Below, piece by piece: positions 8,773-17,952 of a stretch of DNA of 64,000 bases. The position numbers and the translations under genes are program-made. Numbering within the stretch: position 1 is the first letter of the stretch; the number at the start of each line of letters is the position of its first letter. The notes under the pieces were generated by a model. It saw only the letters and a program-made list of their open reading frames with translations, was not told the origin of the DNA and did not search any database. This stretch comes from Hyphomicrobiales bacterium (lineage in GTDB: Bacteria > Pseudomonadota > Alphaproteobacteria > Rhizobiales > Rhizobiaceae). Location: contig UBKJ01000002.1 of assembly GCA_900465915.1 (NCBI GenBank), forward strand, positions 186,001-250,000, read 5' to 3'.

Positions 8773-9270
8773 ATGGCGCAGAGCGACGACATCAGGCAGA
8801 TCATCCGGCAGGAGGAGGCGCTGGTCTTCGGCCGCTTCGACGAGCACGCCGCCTTCGACCTCGGCGCGGCGGTGCGCGCCATGGCCATGGCCGAGAAGCT
8901 GGTCCTGTCGGTGGAGGTGTCGCTGTGGGACCGCCGGCTGTTCTTCGCCGCCATGCCGGGGACCAGCGCCGACAATCTGGAATGGCTGCGGCGCAAGTTC
9001 AACGTGGTGCGCCGCTTCCACGCCGCCAGCTACCGGCTGGTGCTGGAGCAGAACCGCGAGGACCGCCTGTTCGCGCCGCAAAAGGCGCTCGACGTCGCCG
9101 ATTACGCGCTGGCCGGCGGCGGCTTCCCGATCCGCGTCGCCGGCGTCGGGCCGGTGGGGGCGCTGGTCGTCTCCGGCCTGCCGCAGCGCGAGGACCATAA
9201 CGTCGCCGTGCGCGCGCTCTGCGCCGCGCTGGGGCAGGACGCGGCGGCGCTGGCGCTGCCCGCCGCCTGA
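8773..9270 (+). CDS. UPF0303 family protein (GlcG/HbpS-like fold)
   Basis: A 165-aa cytosolic protein. The family pattern is visible: EALVFGRFDEHAAFDLG near the N-terminus, a central WLRRKFNVVRRF helix, the Gly-rich GGGFPIRVAGVGPVG strand-turn and the terminal SGLPQREDHNVAVRAL. Members have a heme-degrading/GlcG-like fold, but their role is not defined. The ATG at 8773 is divergent from the kinase-like gene (112 bp apart). Confidence 0.85.
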   Translation: MAQSDDIRQIIRQEEALVFGRFDEHAAFDLGAAVRAMAMAEKLVLSVEVSLWDRRLFFAAMPGTSADNLEWLRRKFNVVRRFHAASYRLVLEQNREDRLFAPQKALDVADYALAGGGFPIRVAGVGPVGALVVSGLPQREDHNVAVRALCAALGQDAAALALPAA

Positions 9271-9423
9271 GCGGCGACGATTTCCATCTTATAACGCCAT
9301 TCGGGGCCTCTGCGGGCCGCGATGGGCCTTGTTGTCGCCGGATCGATGCCGCTATGTTGCGCAGATGCAAGACTGCGTGATTCACGCGGCGTCTTCTGTT
9401 CGCGTTTTGACCGGAGCTGGTTC

Positions 9424-12400
9424 TTGGGCCGCATATTCGTCATCGTGGGCGGGCTTCTCGTGCTGCTGCTGACGGCGGCGCTGGTGGTTCCGCCCTTCAT
9501 ACCATGGAGCGGTTATCGCGCCGATTTCGAGCGCGAGGCGAGCCGCATCCTCGGCCGGCCGGTCAAGGTGGCGGGCGACGTGCATGCGCGGCTCCTGCCC
9601 TTTCCCTCGGTGACCTTCTCCGACGTGCGGGTGGGGGCCGACGCGGCGCATCCGGCGATGACGGTCGACCGCTTCTCGATGGACGCCGAGCTCATGCCCT
9701 TCCTGCGCGGGCAGGTGCTGATCTTCGACATGCGGGTGGAGCGGCCGCGCGCCGCGATCGCGCTCGACAAGGACGGCCGCGTCGACTGGGCCATCCGCCC
9801 CTCGACGCCCATCGACCCGACCCAGATCAAGGTGGAGCGGCTGTCGATCCAGGACGGCGAGGTGACGCTGACCGACGCGCAGAGCGGGCGCAGCCGCAAG
9901 GCGACCGATATCGACGCCGTGCTGTCGGCCACCAGCCTCGCCGGGCCGTGGCAGGCCAATGGCGGGCTGACGCTCGACGGCGAGAAGCTGGCGCTGGACC
10001 TGAGCACCGGCGAGGCGCGGCCGGACGGCGCGCTGCGGCTGAGGGCGCGGATTTCGCCCGAGGGCATTCCCGCCGCCTTCGAGACCGACGGCGACGTGAC
10101 GGTCAAGGGCGGGCGGCTCGCCTATGCCGGCGATTTCTCGCTGCGCTCGGCCGACGTGGTGGCGCAGACGGCGCGCCCCGACAAGATTGACAAGACCGAC
10201 AAGACCGGCAAGGCGCCGGCGGAAAAACCCTTCTTCAGCGACTTGCGGCTGGCGGGAAAATTCACCGCCGACCGCAGCCGCTTCGACGCCAGCGAATTCC
10301 GCATGGAGCAGGGGCCGGCCGACAATCCCTATGTGGTCAACGGCAAGGCGCTGATCGACTATGGCGGCGGCAATCCGCGCTTCGAGATCAGCGCCGACGG
10401 CCAGCAGATCTTCTGGGGGCCTTCGGAGCCGGCGGAGGAGAAGCAGGCCGCGCCCGCCATGCCGATGGCCGACCGCATCGCGCTGGCGCGCCGGGTGCTG
10501 GAGCAATTGCCGATCCCGACCATTCCGGGCAGCGTCGATCTGCGCCTGCCGGCGGTGATCGCCGGCGGCACGACGATCCGCTCGGTCACCGTCAGCGCCG
10601 AGCCGGACCGCGAGGGCTGGAACGTGCGCCAGTTCGAGGCGGACCTGCCGGGCCGCACCCGCGTCGAGGCCAAGGGACGGCTGGCGGTGGGGCGCGATTT
10701 CGGCTTCACCGGCGACCTGGTTGTGGCCTCGCGCCAGCCTTCGGGGCTGGCGACCTGGCTCAACGAGGCGGTGGACGATTCCGTCCGCCGGCTGACCGGA
10801 GCCGGCCTGTCGGGCAAGGTGACGCTGCGCGACGGCCTGCAGCGCATCGACGGGCTGGAGATCGCCATCGGCGCCGCCACGCTGAAGGGCTCGTTCAAGC
10901 GCGAGACGGTCGGCGCGGCGCAGCCCGCCATCACGCTCGACCTCACCGGCGGCGCGGTGGAGAGCGACGCCCTGCAGGCGGCGATGGGGATTTTCGCCGA
11001 CAGCAAGAGCCTGTCGGTGCTGGACGGCCAGTCCTTCGACGTGGCGCTGAAGGCGGGGCCGGTGCATTACGAGGACCTGGAGGCGGGCGGCGTCGACCTC
11101 GCCGTGCGGCTGCATGACGGGCGCTTCGACTTCGACCGGCTGATGGTCAGCGACCTCGCCGGCGCGACGCTGACCGCCACCGGCGCCTACGAGCCCTTCG
11201 CCAACGCGCCGTCGGGCTCGCTCGACGCGACGATCCTTTCGGGCGACCTCGCCAATTTCCTGTCGGCCATGGCGCAGCGCTATCCGCAATGGCCGCTGTT
11301 CCGCGCCTTGTCGCGGCGGGCCGACAATTTTCCCGGCCTGTTCGCCGACAGCCGCATCGACGTCGTCGCCAATGCGCTGGCGCCGGCGCGCGCGGCCAAG
11401 GCGGCCGGCCCGGCCCGCGACAAGGCGGGGCGCGCCACCGAGGCGCAGGGCCGCGCGCCGGCCGACGCCGGCGAAATCTCGTTCAGCCTCACCGGCAAGA
11501 GCGGCGGCATGCAGCTCGACCTCTCCGGCACGGCGAGCGACGGCGGCGTCCCCAACGAGCCCTTGCAGATGCAGATGAGCGGCGCCGCCACCTCGCCGCA
11601 GGGCGAGGCGGTGCTGGCGCTGATCGGCCTGCCGGCGCTGCCGCTCGGCCTCGCCGGCGAATTGACGGCGGACATGAACATGCAGGGCGCGCCCGGCGCG
11701 GGCATGCGCACGCAGTTGAAGCTGACCGCCGAGGACGGCGTCGCCAACGCCGACGGCGTCATCTCGCTCGCCGGCGGCGACATCGCGGCCAGCGGCAAGG
11801 CGACGCTGAAATCCGCCGATTTGCAGCCCTATGTCGCCACGCTCGGCTACGCCCTGCCGGGCTATGGCGAGGGCATGCCGGTGGACATGGCCAGCGATTT
11901 CCAGTTCGCCAAGGGCATATTGCGCTTTCCCAACCTGACCGGGAAGCTCGGCGGCGACGCCGTCTCGGCGCGGGTCGAGGCCAATTTCGCCGATAGCGGC
12001 CTGCCGCAATTGCGCGGCGAGGCCAAGCTCGCCGCGCTCGACATGGGCGACCTCGCCGCCGTCATGCTGGGGCAGGACGCGCTGGAGGGCGACGCCAAGT
12101 CGTTGTGGCCGCGCAAGGCGGTGGCGGCGCGCTCGTCGCTGCCGCTGCTGGTCGACATGAAGCTCAACGTGGCGCAGGCCGGTATGGCGGGCTTCGGCGC
12201 CGTCACCGGCATGACCATGCGGCTGCAAAAGACCGTCGACAGCCTGCATCTGGCCGAGCTGACCGGAACCTGGGCCGGCGGTTACCTGCAAGGCGACGTG
12301 ACGCTGCGCAACAGCGACAACAACGCGCTGCTCACCTCGGAGCTGAAATGGAGCGGGGCGGAGCTGGGCGATTTCTACCGGCCCGACGGGGCCGCGCCGC

Positions 12401-13254
12401 TGGGCGGCGTGGTCAAGCTGGAGACGTCGCTCAACGGCGGCGGCGCGACCGTCGCCGACCTCGTCGGCTCGCTGGCGGGCACGATCGGCGTCACGGTCGA
12501 CAATTTCTCCGTCGCCGGCGTCAACGGCGCGGCGCTGCCGGGCATGATCGCGGCGGCGGACGCGGTCGGCGACCAGCCCGACGCCGCCGGCAAGCTCGAC
12601 GCGCGGCGCTTCGCCGACATCGCCGCCGCGGCGACGGGGCAGGGACGGTTCGCGCCGGGGACGGCGAAGTTCGATTTCTCGGTGGCGGGCGGCGTGGCGC
12701 GCATGGCGCCGGTCCGGCTGAGCGACGGCGCAGTGAGCTTGTCGGGCGACATGCAGTTCGACCTCTCCACCTTGAAGCTCGACGGCGGCGGCGCGCTGAG
12801 CTTCGCCGATCCGGCGGGCGGAAACCCCGCCGCCGCGCCGCAGGTGGCCTTTACGCTCGGCGGCGATTACGACCGGCCGCAGGCGCGGCTCGACCGCGCG
12901 CCGCTGGTGCAGTTCCTGACCCAGCACGCGCTGGAGCGCGAGCAGGAGCGCGTCGAGGCCATGCAGGCGAGCCTGATGGAGAAGCAGAAGCTGCGCCGCC
13001 AGCTCGACCTGTTCCAGGCCGACGCCGCGGCGCGCGAGCGCGCGGTGCAGGAAGAGGAGGCGCGGCGCCGGGCCGAGGCCGAAGCCAAGGCGGAAGCGGC
13101 GCGAAAGGCCGAGGAAGCACGGCGGCAGGCGGAGGAAAAGGCCAAGGCCGCCCCCGCCACGCCTCCCGCGCCCGACGAGCGGTCGCTGAACGAGCTTCTC
13201 AAGGACCTGCAACCGACGCTGCCGGCCCCGCAGACGCTGCCGGCGCCGCAATAG
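9424..13254 (+). CDS. AsmA family protein, very large
   Basis: About 1276 aa from a TTG at 9424, chosen because GGAG lies 8 bases upstream and the product then begins directly with a membrane anchor (residues 1-27). The frame is open upstream to 9322. The anchor is followed by the AsmA N-terminal domain (FEREASRILGRPVKVAGDV) and repetitive beta-strand sequence through the body; AsmA-like proteins are bridge-like envelope proteins linked to phospholipid transport or outer-membrane homeostasis. A second AsmA-type region is near residues 950-1170. The last 110 residues are an Arg/Glu/Ala coiled coil followed by a Pro-rich end, which is unusual. Confidence 0.88.
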   Translation: MGRIFVIVGGLLVLLLTAALVVPPFIPWSGYRADFEREASRILGRPVKVAGDVHARLLPFPSVTFSDVRVGADAAHPAMTVDRFSMDAELMPFLRGQVLIFDMRVERPRAAIALDKDGRVDWAIRPSTPIDPTQIKVERLSIQDGEVTLTDAQSGRSRKATDIDAVLSATSLAGPWQANGGLTLDGEKLALDLSTGEARPDGALRLRARISPEGIPAAFETDGDVTVKGGRLAYAGDFSLRSADVVAQTARPDKIDKTDKTGKAPAEKPFFSDLRLAGKFTADRSRFDASEFRMEQGPADNPYVVNGKALIDYGGGNPRFEISADGQQIFWGPSEPAEEKQAAPAMPMADRIALARRVLEQLPIPTIPGSVDLRLPAVIAGGTTIRSVTVSAEPDREGWNVRQFEADLPGRTRVEAKGRLAVGRDFGFTGDLVVASRQPSGLATWLNEAVDDSVRRLTGAGLSGKVTLRDGLQRIDGLEIAIGAATLKGSFKRETVGAAQPAITLDLTGGAVESDALQAAMGIFADSKSLSVLDGQSFDVALKAGPVHYEDLEAGGVDLAVRLHDGRFDFDRLMVSDLAGATLTATGAYEPFANAPSGSLDATILSGDLANFLSAMAQRYPQWPLFRALSRRADNFPGLFADSRIDVVANALAPARAAKAAGPARDKAGRATEAQGRAPADAGEISFSLTGKSGGMQLDLSGTASDGGVPNEPLQMQMSGAATSPQGEAVLALIGLPALPLGLAGELTADMNMQGAPGAGMRTQLKLTAEDGVANADGVISLAGGDIAASGKATLKSADLQPYVATLGYALPGYGEGMPVDMASDFQFAKGILRFPNLTGKLGGDAVSARVEANFADSGLPQLRGEAKLAALDMGDLAAVMLGQDALEGDAKSLWPRKAVAARSSLPLLVDMKLNVAQAGMAGFGAVTGMTMRLQKTVDSLHLAELTGTWAGGYLQGDVTLRNSDNNALLTSELKWSGAELGDFYRPDGAAPLGGVVKLETSLNGGGATVADLVGSLAGTIGVTVDNFSVAGVNGAALPGMIAAADAVGDQPDAAGKLDARRFADIAAAATGQGRFAPGTAKFDFSVAGGVARMAPVRLSDGAVSLSGDMQFDLSTLKLDGGGALSFADPAGGNPAAAPQVAFTLGGDYDRPQARLDRAPLVQFLTQHALEREQERVEAMQASLMEKQKLRRQLDLFQADAAARERAVQEEEARRRAEAEAKAEAARKAEEARRQAEEKAKAAPATPPAPDERSLNELLKDLQPTLPAPQTLPAPQ

Positions 13255-13459
13255 CGTTTTCGGTAAGGCGTGGAGCTTTGGGGAAGTCGGTCCGATAGGC
13301 TGAGTTCCGCCCTGCTTCGACACGTATGGAATGCATGGGAGCAAAGGCGCTTGTTTCCAGTCGAGTGGCAAGCCCATGCTTTCGACATCAGTGCAGGCCG
13401 TCATGAATGGCGTCGGCTCGCGGCCATGCGCGCGGCGTCGCCCTAAAAATCTGAAAATA

Positions 13460-13696
13460 TCAGCCGGTTGCGCGGTGCGCCAAGGCCCAGTCGAGCGCGA
13501 AGAGGCGCAGGGCGGAGGACAGGTTGACGGCGCGGTCGCGGGCGCCGTCCACTTCGGTCACCAGCGCCGAGACGGACATGCGGCGCTCGGCGGCGATCAT
13601 CTCCATGACGCGGAAGAACGGGTCCTCCAACGTGAAGCTCGTCGCGTGGCCGCGAATGGTGACGGAATGTTTGCGCAGGCGGGCGGAGAGGCTCAA
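13460..13696 (-). CDS. Ribbon-helix-helix domain protein
   Basis: A 78-aa protein from a TTG at 13696 that overlaps the TGA of the upstream gene (TTGA). It has the RHH_4-type pattern: a short beta strand HSVTIRGHATSFTLED followed by two helices (FRVMEMIAAERRMSVSALVTEV). Such proteins are small DNA-binding regulators or antitoxin-like, and here no toxin gene accompanies it. The overlap suggests translational coupling to the DUF4169 gene. Confidence 0.8.
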   Translation of the reverse strand: MSLSARLRKHSVTIRGHATSFTLEDPFFRVMEMIAAERRMSVSALVTEVDGARDRAVNLSSALRLFALDWALAHRATG

Positions 13697-13896
13697 CGGT
13701 CGCCGTCCTCGTTCTCGTCGCCGCGCTCCAGCCGGTTCATGTCCAGGAAGCGTTCGGCCTTGCGCGCTTCCTCGCGTGCGAAAACCTTTTCCGCCTTGGT
13801 GCGGCCGTGCAGGATGCGGTTCTGCTCGGCCTGCTTCTCGCCGGCCTCGCGGGCTTTCTTCTTCTTGAACTGGCGCAGGTTGACGATGTCGCTCAT
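13693..13896 (-). CDS. DUF4169 family small basic protein
   Basis: A 67-aa highly charged protein (MSDIVNLRQFKKKKAREAG...), typical of DUF4169, a small family I know from alphaproteobacteria. It is predicted helical, with no membrane segment. Its function is unknown. The stop overlaps the TTG start of the RHH gene, and it follows the small membrane-protein gene by 23 bp on the same strand, so the three small genes are probably co-transcribed. Confidence 0.85.
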   Translation of the reverse strand: MSDIVNLRQFKKKKAREAGEKQAEQNRILHGRTKAEKVFAREEARKAERFLDMNRLERGDENEDGDR

Positions 13897-13919
13897 GGTT
13901 TTTCACCTTCAGAAACGGC

Positions 13920-14096
13920 TCAGCGCCGCGGCTGTTTCGGATTGGTGACCCACCAGATCGTCAGCGACAGCGCCACTAGCAGCAGCAGGCCGACGGTCAT
14001 TTCCCAGAGCGGAAAGGACGGCTCGTCCCGCGCTATGAAAAGCGCCGCGATCAGGCCGCTGAACCAGAGCACGATCTGCGCGATCAGCCTCACCAT
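13920..14096 (-). CDS. Small two-span membrane protein
   Basis: A 58-aa product from the ATG at 14096, preceded by GGAG with an 8-base spacer. Two hydrophobic segments (about residues 4-20 and 29-49) are separated by a short charged loop (ARDEPSFPLWEM). The frame is open further upstream to 14168, but the good ribosome site favours the short form. I do not recognise the family. It sits between sspB and the DUF4169/RHH pair on the same strand. Confidence 0.65.
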   Translation of the reverse strand: MVRLIAQIVLWFSGLIAALFIARDEPSFPLWEMTVGLLLLVALSLTIWWVTNPKQPRR

Positions 14097-14180
14097 CGCA
14101 ATAACTCCGTTTCGACTTCGATGGCCCATCATAGCCGCCAGCGGCGCGGCGGCATTGATCGAAGTCAAGCGGAGGCGGCG

Positions 14181-14729
14181 TTATTTCTTGCGGAAGGAAT
14201 CGAGCGACACCACGTCGGCGGAGGGCTTCGGCTTGTCGCCGTCCTCGTCGGGCGCCTGCGCGGCCGGGGCCTTCTCGGCGGCCGGCTTCTTGCGGCTTTT
14301 CGGCTTCTCTTCCGTCTCCGCGATCTCGATCGGGGTGATGGAGCCTTCCTCGTCGTCGTTCTCGGGCGCCACCGCCGACACGTCGAACTCCAGCTCGAAA
14401 TTCACCGACGGGTCGTAGAAGCCGCGCACCGCCGAAAACGGGATGGAGAGCTTTTCCGGGATGTCGCCGAAGGACAGGCCGACCTCGAAATGCTGGTCGG
14501 TGACCAGCATGTCCCAGAACTGGTGCTGGAGCACGATGGTCATCTGCTCGGGATATTTCTCCTTCAGGCGCGAGGAGATGCGCACCCCCGGCGCTCCGGT
14601 GAGGAACGTGATGAAGAAGTGGTGATTGCCCGGAAGGCCGGCCTTGGCCACCTCCGCAAGCACCTTGCGAATGACGCCGCGCAGGGCTTCCTGGGCGAGA
14701 ATGTCGTAGCGGATCAGATCCTGTACCAT
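14181..14729 (-). CDS. sspB: ClpXP adaptor SspB (alpha type)
   Basis: Adaptor that tethers ssrA-tagged proteins to the ClpX unfoldase. The 182-aa protein has the folded substrate-binding domain at residues 1-125 (VQDLIRYDILAQEALRGVI, FITFLTGAPGVRISSRLKEKYP, VGLSFGDIPEKLSIPFSAV) and an acidic/Lys-rich linker ending in the ClpX-binding tail VVSLDSFRKK. Its partner RNA, ssrA, is encoded 3.5 kb away in this window. The length matches alphaproteobacterial SspB. Confidence 0.93.
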   Translation of the reverse strand: MVQDLIRYDILAQEALRGVIRKVLAEVAKAGLPGNHHFFITFLTGAPGVRISSRLKEKYPEQMTIVLQHQFWDMLVTDQHFEVGLSFGDIPEKLSIPFSAVRGFYDPSVNFELEFDVSAVAPENDDEEGSITPIEIAETEEKPKSRKKPAAEKAPAAQAPDEDGDKPKPSADVVSLDSFRKK

Positions 14730-14805
14730 GTTTTGCTTATCCCACGGATTCGGAGGCCGATGTCAAGACGGTTCTCGCAGGCGGCGGCGATATTGACGGC
14801 GAAAA

Positions 14806-15528
14806 TCATGGCCAGCGCGCCGGGCCCGGGCAGGGGGCGAAGGCGCTGAGGAAGGTGCGCACGCCGTGGCGCGCGCTGCGGGCGATGACGGCGTCGTCGA
14901 CCGCGCCGCCGGCCAGCATGTGGAAATGCGCCTCGGCGGTGATCAGCGCCATGAAATGGCGCGCCGCTATGTCGGGGTCGGCGATGCGCAGGTCGCCCGC
15001 CGCCGCGAGCCGCCTGAGCCGGACGGCGATGGCCGAGGCCGAGCGCGCCGGCCCCTGCGCGCCGCACAGGCTGGCGGCGTCGGGCGGGCCGGCCTCCGGC
15101 GACTGCATCAGCTTGCGCAGGAAGGCCCCGGACGAATCGTAGACGCAGGTGCGGCTCAGCCGGATGGAGAAGGCCACCAGCCCTTTCTCCAGGTCGTCGC
15201 CGGGCTGGGGAAAGGCGTCGAGCGCGGCGTAGAGGCTGGCGTTCATCCGCTCCAGCGCGTCGTCGACCACGGCGGCCAGCAGCGCATCCTTGTCGCGGTA
15301 ATGGTTGTAGATGGTCTGGCGCGAGACGCCGGCCTCGCAGGCGATGAGGTCGATGCCCGCGCCCTGGTAGCCGTCGCGCTGGAACACGCGGGCGGCGGCG
15401 CTGAGGATGCAGTCGCGCTTGACGCAGTGGCTGGGGCCCGTGCGGGGGTCTTTGCCGGCGCGCTTGCAGGCCCGGGCGTCGTCGTCGATCCTGTCGGCGG
15501 GTTTCACGGTCTCGGTCTTCTTCCGCAT
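14806..15528 (-). CDS. TetR/AcrR family transcriptional regulator
   Basis: A 240-aa regulator from the ATG at 15528 (frame open to 15609). A Lys/Arg-rich 35-residue extension precedes the TetR helix-turn-helix: ILSAAARVFQRDGYQGAGIDLIACEAGVSRQTIYNHY split over residues about 43-80, with the recognition helix SRQTIYNHYRDK. The C-terminal ligand domain resembles TetR_C (AefR-like) forms. It is transcribed divergently from bioM with a 194-bp gap, but biotin genes in this group are usually controlled by the GntR-type BioR, so control of bioMNY by this protein is only a possibility. Confidence 0.88.
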   Translation of the reverse strand: MRKKTETVKPADRIDDDARACKRAGKDPRTGPSHCVKRDCILSAAARVFQRDGYQGAGIDLIACEAGVSRQTIYNHYRDKDALLAAVVDDALERMNASLYAALDAFPQPGDDLEKGLVAFSIRLSRTCVYDSSGAFLRKLMQSPEAGPPDAASLCGAQGPARSASAIAVRLRRLAAAGDLRIADPDIAARHFMALITAEAHFHMLAGGAVDDAVIARSARHGVRTFLSAFAPCPGPARWP

Positions 15529-15636
15529 ATCGGCCGGGCTCGAACGGCCCGGAACATCAAGCAGGAGCGGAGGCTTCCATGGCGGTCGGGCTTTGTCAAG
15601 TAAAGTCAATGAGATGCGTTTCGCCGGCCGCGCCTG

Positions 15637-15668
15637 CGATATTTAGGCGCTGGTGAATGCGAATATCG
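15637..15668. promoter_or_regulatory. Inverted repeat upstream of bioM (candidate operator)
   Basis: CGATATT at 15637-15643 and AATATCG at 15662-15668 form a perfect 7-bp inverted repeat with an 18-base spacer, 54 bp before the bioM start. In the same gap, GTCAA occurs twice ten bases apart (15597-15610 region), close to the TetR gene. No match to the BioR box TTATCTATAA was seen. The role of the repeat is inferred from position and symmetry only. Confidence 0.35.
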
Positions 15669-15722
15669 TGCTAAAGGGGCGGCGCGGAAAGCGAAGCCGG
15701 GCGTCTGATTGCGGGGCGAAAC

Positions 15723-16400
15723 TTGGATATTGTGTTCGAAAAGGCCGAAGCGAAATTCGCCGAGCGCGTGGCGGTGGCGCCGCTGTCGCTCAGGCTCACC
15801 GAGCGGCGGATCGGCGTGATCGGCCTCAACGGATCGGGAAAGACCACTTTTTCGCGCATGATCAACGGGCTGGTCCCGCCCTCGGCGGGGCGCGTGACGA
15901 CCAACGGCCACGACACGGTCAAGGACGGCGCGCGGGCGCGCGCCGCCGTCGGCTACATCTTCCAGAACCCGTCGAACCAGATCGTGCTGCCGCTGATCAA
16001 GGACGACGTCGCGCTCGGCCTGCAATCGCGCCGGCTGGTGAAGCCGGAGATCGAGCGCGCCGTGACGGAGGCGCTCGACCGGGTGGGGATCGCGCATCTG
16101 GCGGAGCGCCGCGCGCACGAGCTTTCCGGCGGCGAGGTGCAGCTCGCCGCGCTCGCCTCGGTGCTTGTCACCGCGCCCGACATCGTGATTATGGACGAGC
16201 CGACCAACCAGCTCGACTTGAGAAACAGGACCATCGTGGAGCGCACCATTCGCGACCTTGCGGAGAACGTCATCGTGGTCAGCCACGATCTTCCGCTGCT
16301 GTCGGGCTTCGACCGGGTGCTGCTTTTCCATCAGGGCCGGCTGGCCTTCGACGGGCCGCCCGACGACGCCGTCGCGCATTATATGGCGCTGGCGTCATGA
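15723..16400 (+). CDS. bioM: Biotin ECF transporter, ATPase subunit
   Basis: ABC ATPase of the biotin uptake complex, 225 aa from a TTG at 15723 with a purine-rich GGGGCGAAAC just upstream. Walker A is GLNGSGKTT, the Q-loop FQNPSNQ, the signature LSGGEVQ, Walker B IVIMDEPT and the H-loop VVSHDLP. It is followed directly by bioN (ATGA overlap at 16397) and bioY, the complete BioMNY set, so it should energise biotin import at the inner membrane. Confidence 0.93.
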   Translation: MDIVFEKAEAKFAERVAVAPLSLRLTERRIGVIGLNGSGKTTFSRMINGLVPPSAGRVTTNGHDTVKDGARARAAVGYIFQNPSNQIVLPLIKDDVALGLQSRRLVKPEIERAVTEALDRVGIAHLAERRAHELSGGEVQLAALASVLVTAPDIVIMDEPTNQLDLRNRTIVERTIRDLAENVIVVSHDLPLLSGFDRVLLFHQGRLAFDGPPDDAVAHYMALAS

Positions 16401-17008
16401 ACCTCGAAGGCGCGCAGGGCGACGGCGCGATGCACCGGCTGCCGCCGGCGGCGAAGCTGCTCGCTCTGTTCGGCCTCAGCGTGCTGCTGTTCGTCTCGGA
16501 TTCGCCCGTCCTGCTCGGCGGGATCGCCGGGCTGGTTCTGGCCGGATCGCTGCTCTTCTGCCGCGCGGCCCTCGTGCAATGGCTGAAATCCTGGCCGCTG
16601 CTCCTCACCATCGCCGTCGTGGTGCTGTGGACCGCCTATGCCGACAGTCCGCGGGCGGCGCTCGTGGTGCTGCTGCGGCTCGGCGCGCTCAGCCTTTTCG
16701 CCACGGCGGTGACGGTCACCACCTCCGCCGGCCAGTTCATCGACACCATCACCGCCTTGGCGCGCCCGCTGGAGAGGCTCGGCCTTTGCGACGCGCGCGA
16801 CATCGGGCTCGCGATCGGGCTGGTGATCCGCTTCGTGCCGGAAGTGCATGCGCGCTACCGGGCGGTGGCGGACGCGCATCGCGCGCGCGGGCTGAAGCTG
16901 CGCGTCTCCACCGTCGTCGTGCCGATGGTGATCGGCGTCATACGCAGCGCCGACGAGATCGCCGACGCCATCGACGCCAGAAGCATCCGTTCAAAAGAAA
17001 CCGAATAG
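16397..17008 (+). CDS. bioN: Biotin ECF transporter, transmembrane (T) subunit
   Basis: A 203-aa CbiQ/EcfT-type membrane protein. It has about five hydrophobic segments and the coupling motifs ARS-like near DAHRARGLKLR and DEIADAIDARSI, the Ala-Arg-x signatures that contact BioM. The ATG overlaps the bioM stop (ATGA), which indicates coupled translation. Together with BioM and BioY it forms the biotin importer. Confidence 0.92.
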   Translation: MNLEGAQGDGAMHRLPPAAKLLALFGLSVLLFVSDSPVLLGGIAGLVLAGSLLFCRAALVQWLKSWPLLLTIAVVVLWTAYADSPRAALVVLLRLGALSLFATAVTVTTSAGQFIDTITALARPLERLGLCDARDIGLAIGLVIRFVPEVHARYRAVADAHRARGLKLRVSTVVVPMVIGVIRSADEIADAIDARSIRSKETE

Positions 17009-17022
17009 AGGGGCTATCCGAC

Positions 17023-17583
17023 ATGCAAACGAGGTCTTTGGTCATGATCGCGCTGTTCACGGCGATCATCGTCGTCTTGGGCCTGATCCCGCCGATCATG
17101 CTGAGCTTCATCCCGGTGCCGATCCATGCGCAGAGCCTCGGCGTGCTGCTCGCCGGCGTCGTTTTGGGCGCGCGGGGCGGCGCGCTGTCGGTGCTTCTGC
17201 TGCTGGCGCTGGTCGCCATCGGGCTGCCGGTGCTCGCCGGCGGGCGCGGCGGGCTCGCGGTGTTCTTGAGCCCCACGGCCGGCTATCTGGTCGGCTTTCT
17301 TTTCGCGGCCTTGGCGACGGGCTGGATTTCGGACCGGGTCGCCCGCGGCGCGCGCGGCGGCTGGGCGCTGTTCTGGGGCTTTTTCCTCGCGGGCGCGGTC
17401 GGCGTCGTCATCGACCATGCGCTCGGCGTGGCGTGGCTCGCCGCCTATGTCGGCCTGTCGCCGATGAAGGCGCTGATCGGCGACCTCGCCTTCGTGCCGG
17501 GCGACCTGATCAAGGCGGCGATCGCGGCCTATGCGGGCCGGTTCGTGTTCGAGAATTTCGGCAATCGCTCGCGCGTCGTCTGA
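17023..17583 (+). CDS. bioY: Biotin transporter substrate-binding subunit
   Basis: The S component that binds biotin: 186 aa, six hydrophobic spans, with typical BioY segments VPIHAQSLGVLLAGVVLG, LPVLAGGRGGL and SPTAGYLVGF and the terminal FVPGDLIKAAIAAY. It lies 14 bp after bioN with GAGGGG upstream of the ATG. No biotin synthesis gene is present in the window. Confidence 0.95.
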   Translation: MQTRSLVMIALFTAIIVVLGLIPPIMLSFIPVPIHAQSLGVLLAGVVLGARGGALSVLLLLALVAIGLPVLAGGRGGLAVFLSPTAGYLVGFLFAALATGWISDRVARGARGGWALFWGFFLAGAVGVVIDHALGVAWLAAYVGLSPMKALIGDLAFVPGDLIKAAIAAYAGRFVFENFGNRSRVV

Positions 17584-17593
17584 GGCGGGGGCG

Positions 17594-17929
17594 ATGCGAC
17601 CGCGAAGCCTGCTCGGCCACGGCCTGCTGATCGTCCTGCTGCCCCTGGCCGCCTTCGCCATGATAGCGCCGCCGAACGAATATCGGGCGATGGGCGTCGA
17701 GGCCGTCGATTGCGACGGGCCGATCACGGTGTTGATGGTCGCCCTGCCGCTGCTCGCCGTCTACGGCGTCGCCGCCGCGGTCTTCCTGTCGGACTTCAGG
17801 CGGCGCTCGGCGCTTTGGCGGGGACTGTTGTGCGGGCTCGTCTGCCTCGGGCTCGGATGGGCCGCCGGCCGGGCCGTGCTGGAGCAGGCGCGCAACAGCC
17901 ATGAAGCCGTCTGCGCGGACGGGCTTTAG
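17594..17929 (+). CDS. Hypothetical small membrane protein after bioY
   Basis: A 111-aa product from the ATG at 17594 (frame open to 17531, inside bioY). Three hydrophobic segments fall at about residues 7-26, 43-65 and 75-93, with a Cys in the first loop (EAVDCDGP) and a second near the C-terminus (VCADGL). It starts 10 bp after the bioY stop with GGCGGGGGCG upstream, so it is likely the last gene of the bioMNY operon. I do not recognise the family. Confidence 0.7.
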   Translation: MRPRSLLGHGLLIVLLPLAAFAMIAPPNEYRAMGVEAVDCDGPITVLMVALPLLAVYGVAAAVFLSDFRRRSALWRGLLCGLVCLGLGWAAGRAVLEQARNSHEAVCADGL

Positions 17930-17952
17930 GCGCGGTCGAAATTCAGGGAAGA

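Noticed and set aside
9382-13404. A 1340-codon minus-strand open frame opposite the AsmA gene
   Set aside because: It is an antisense shadow produced by high GC and the codon use of the real plus-strand gene; it has no domain, no good start and very biased Arg/Ala/Gly composition.
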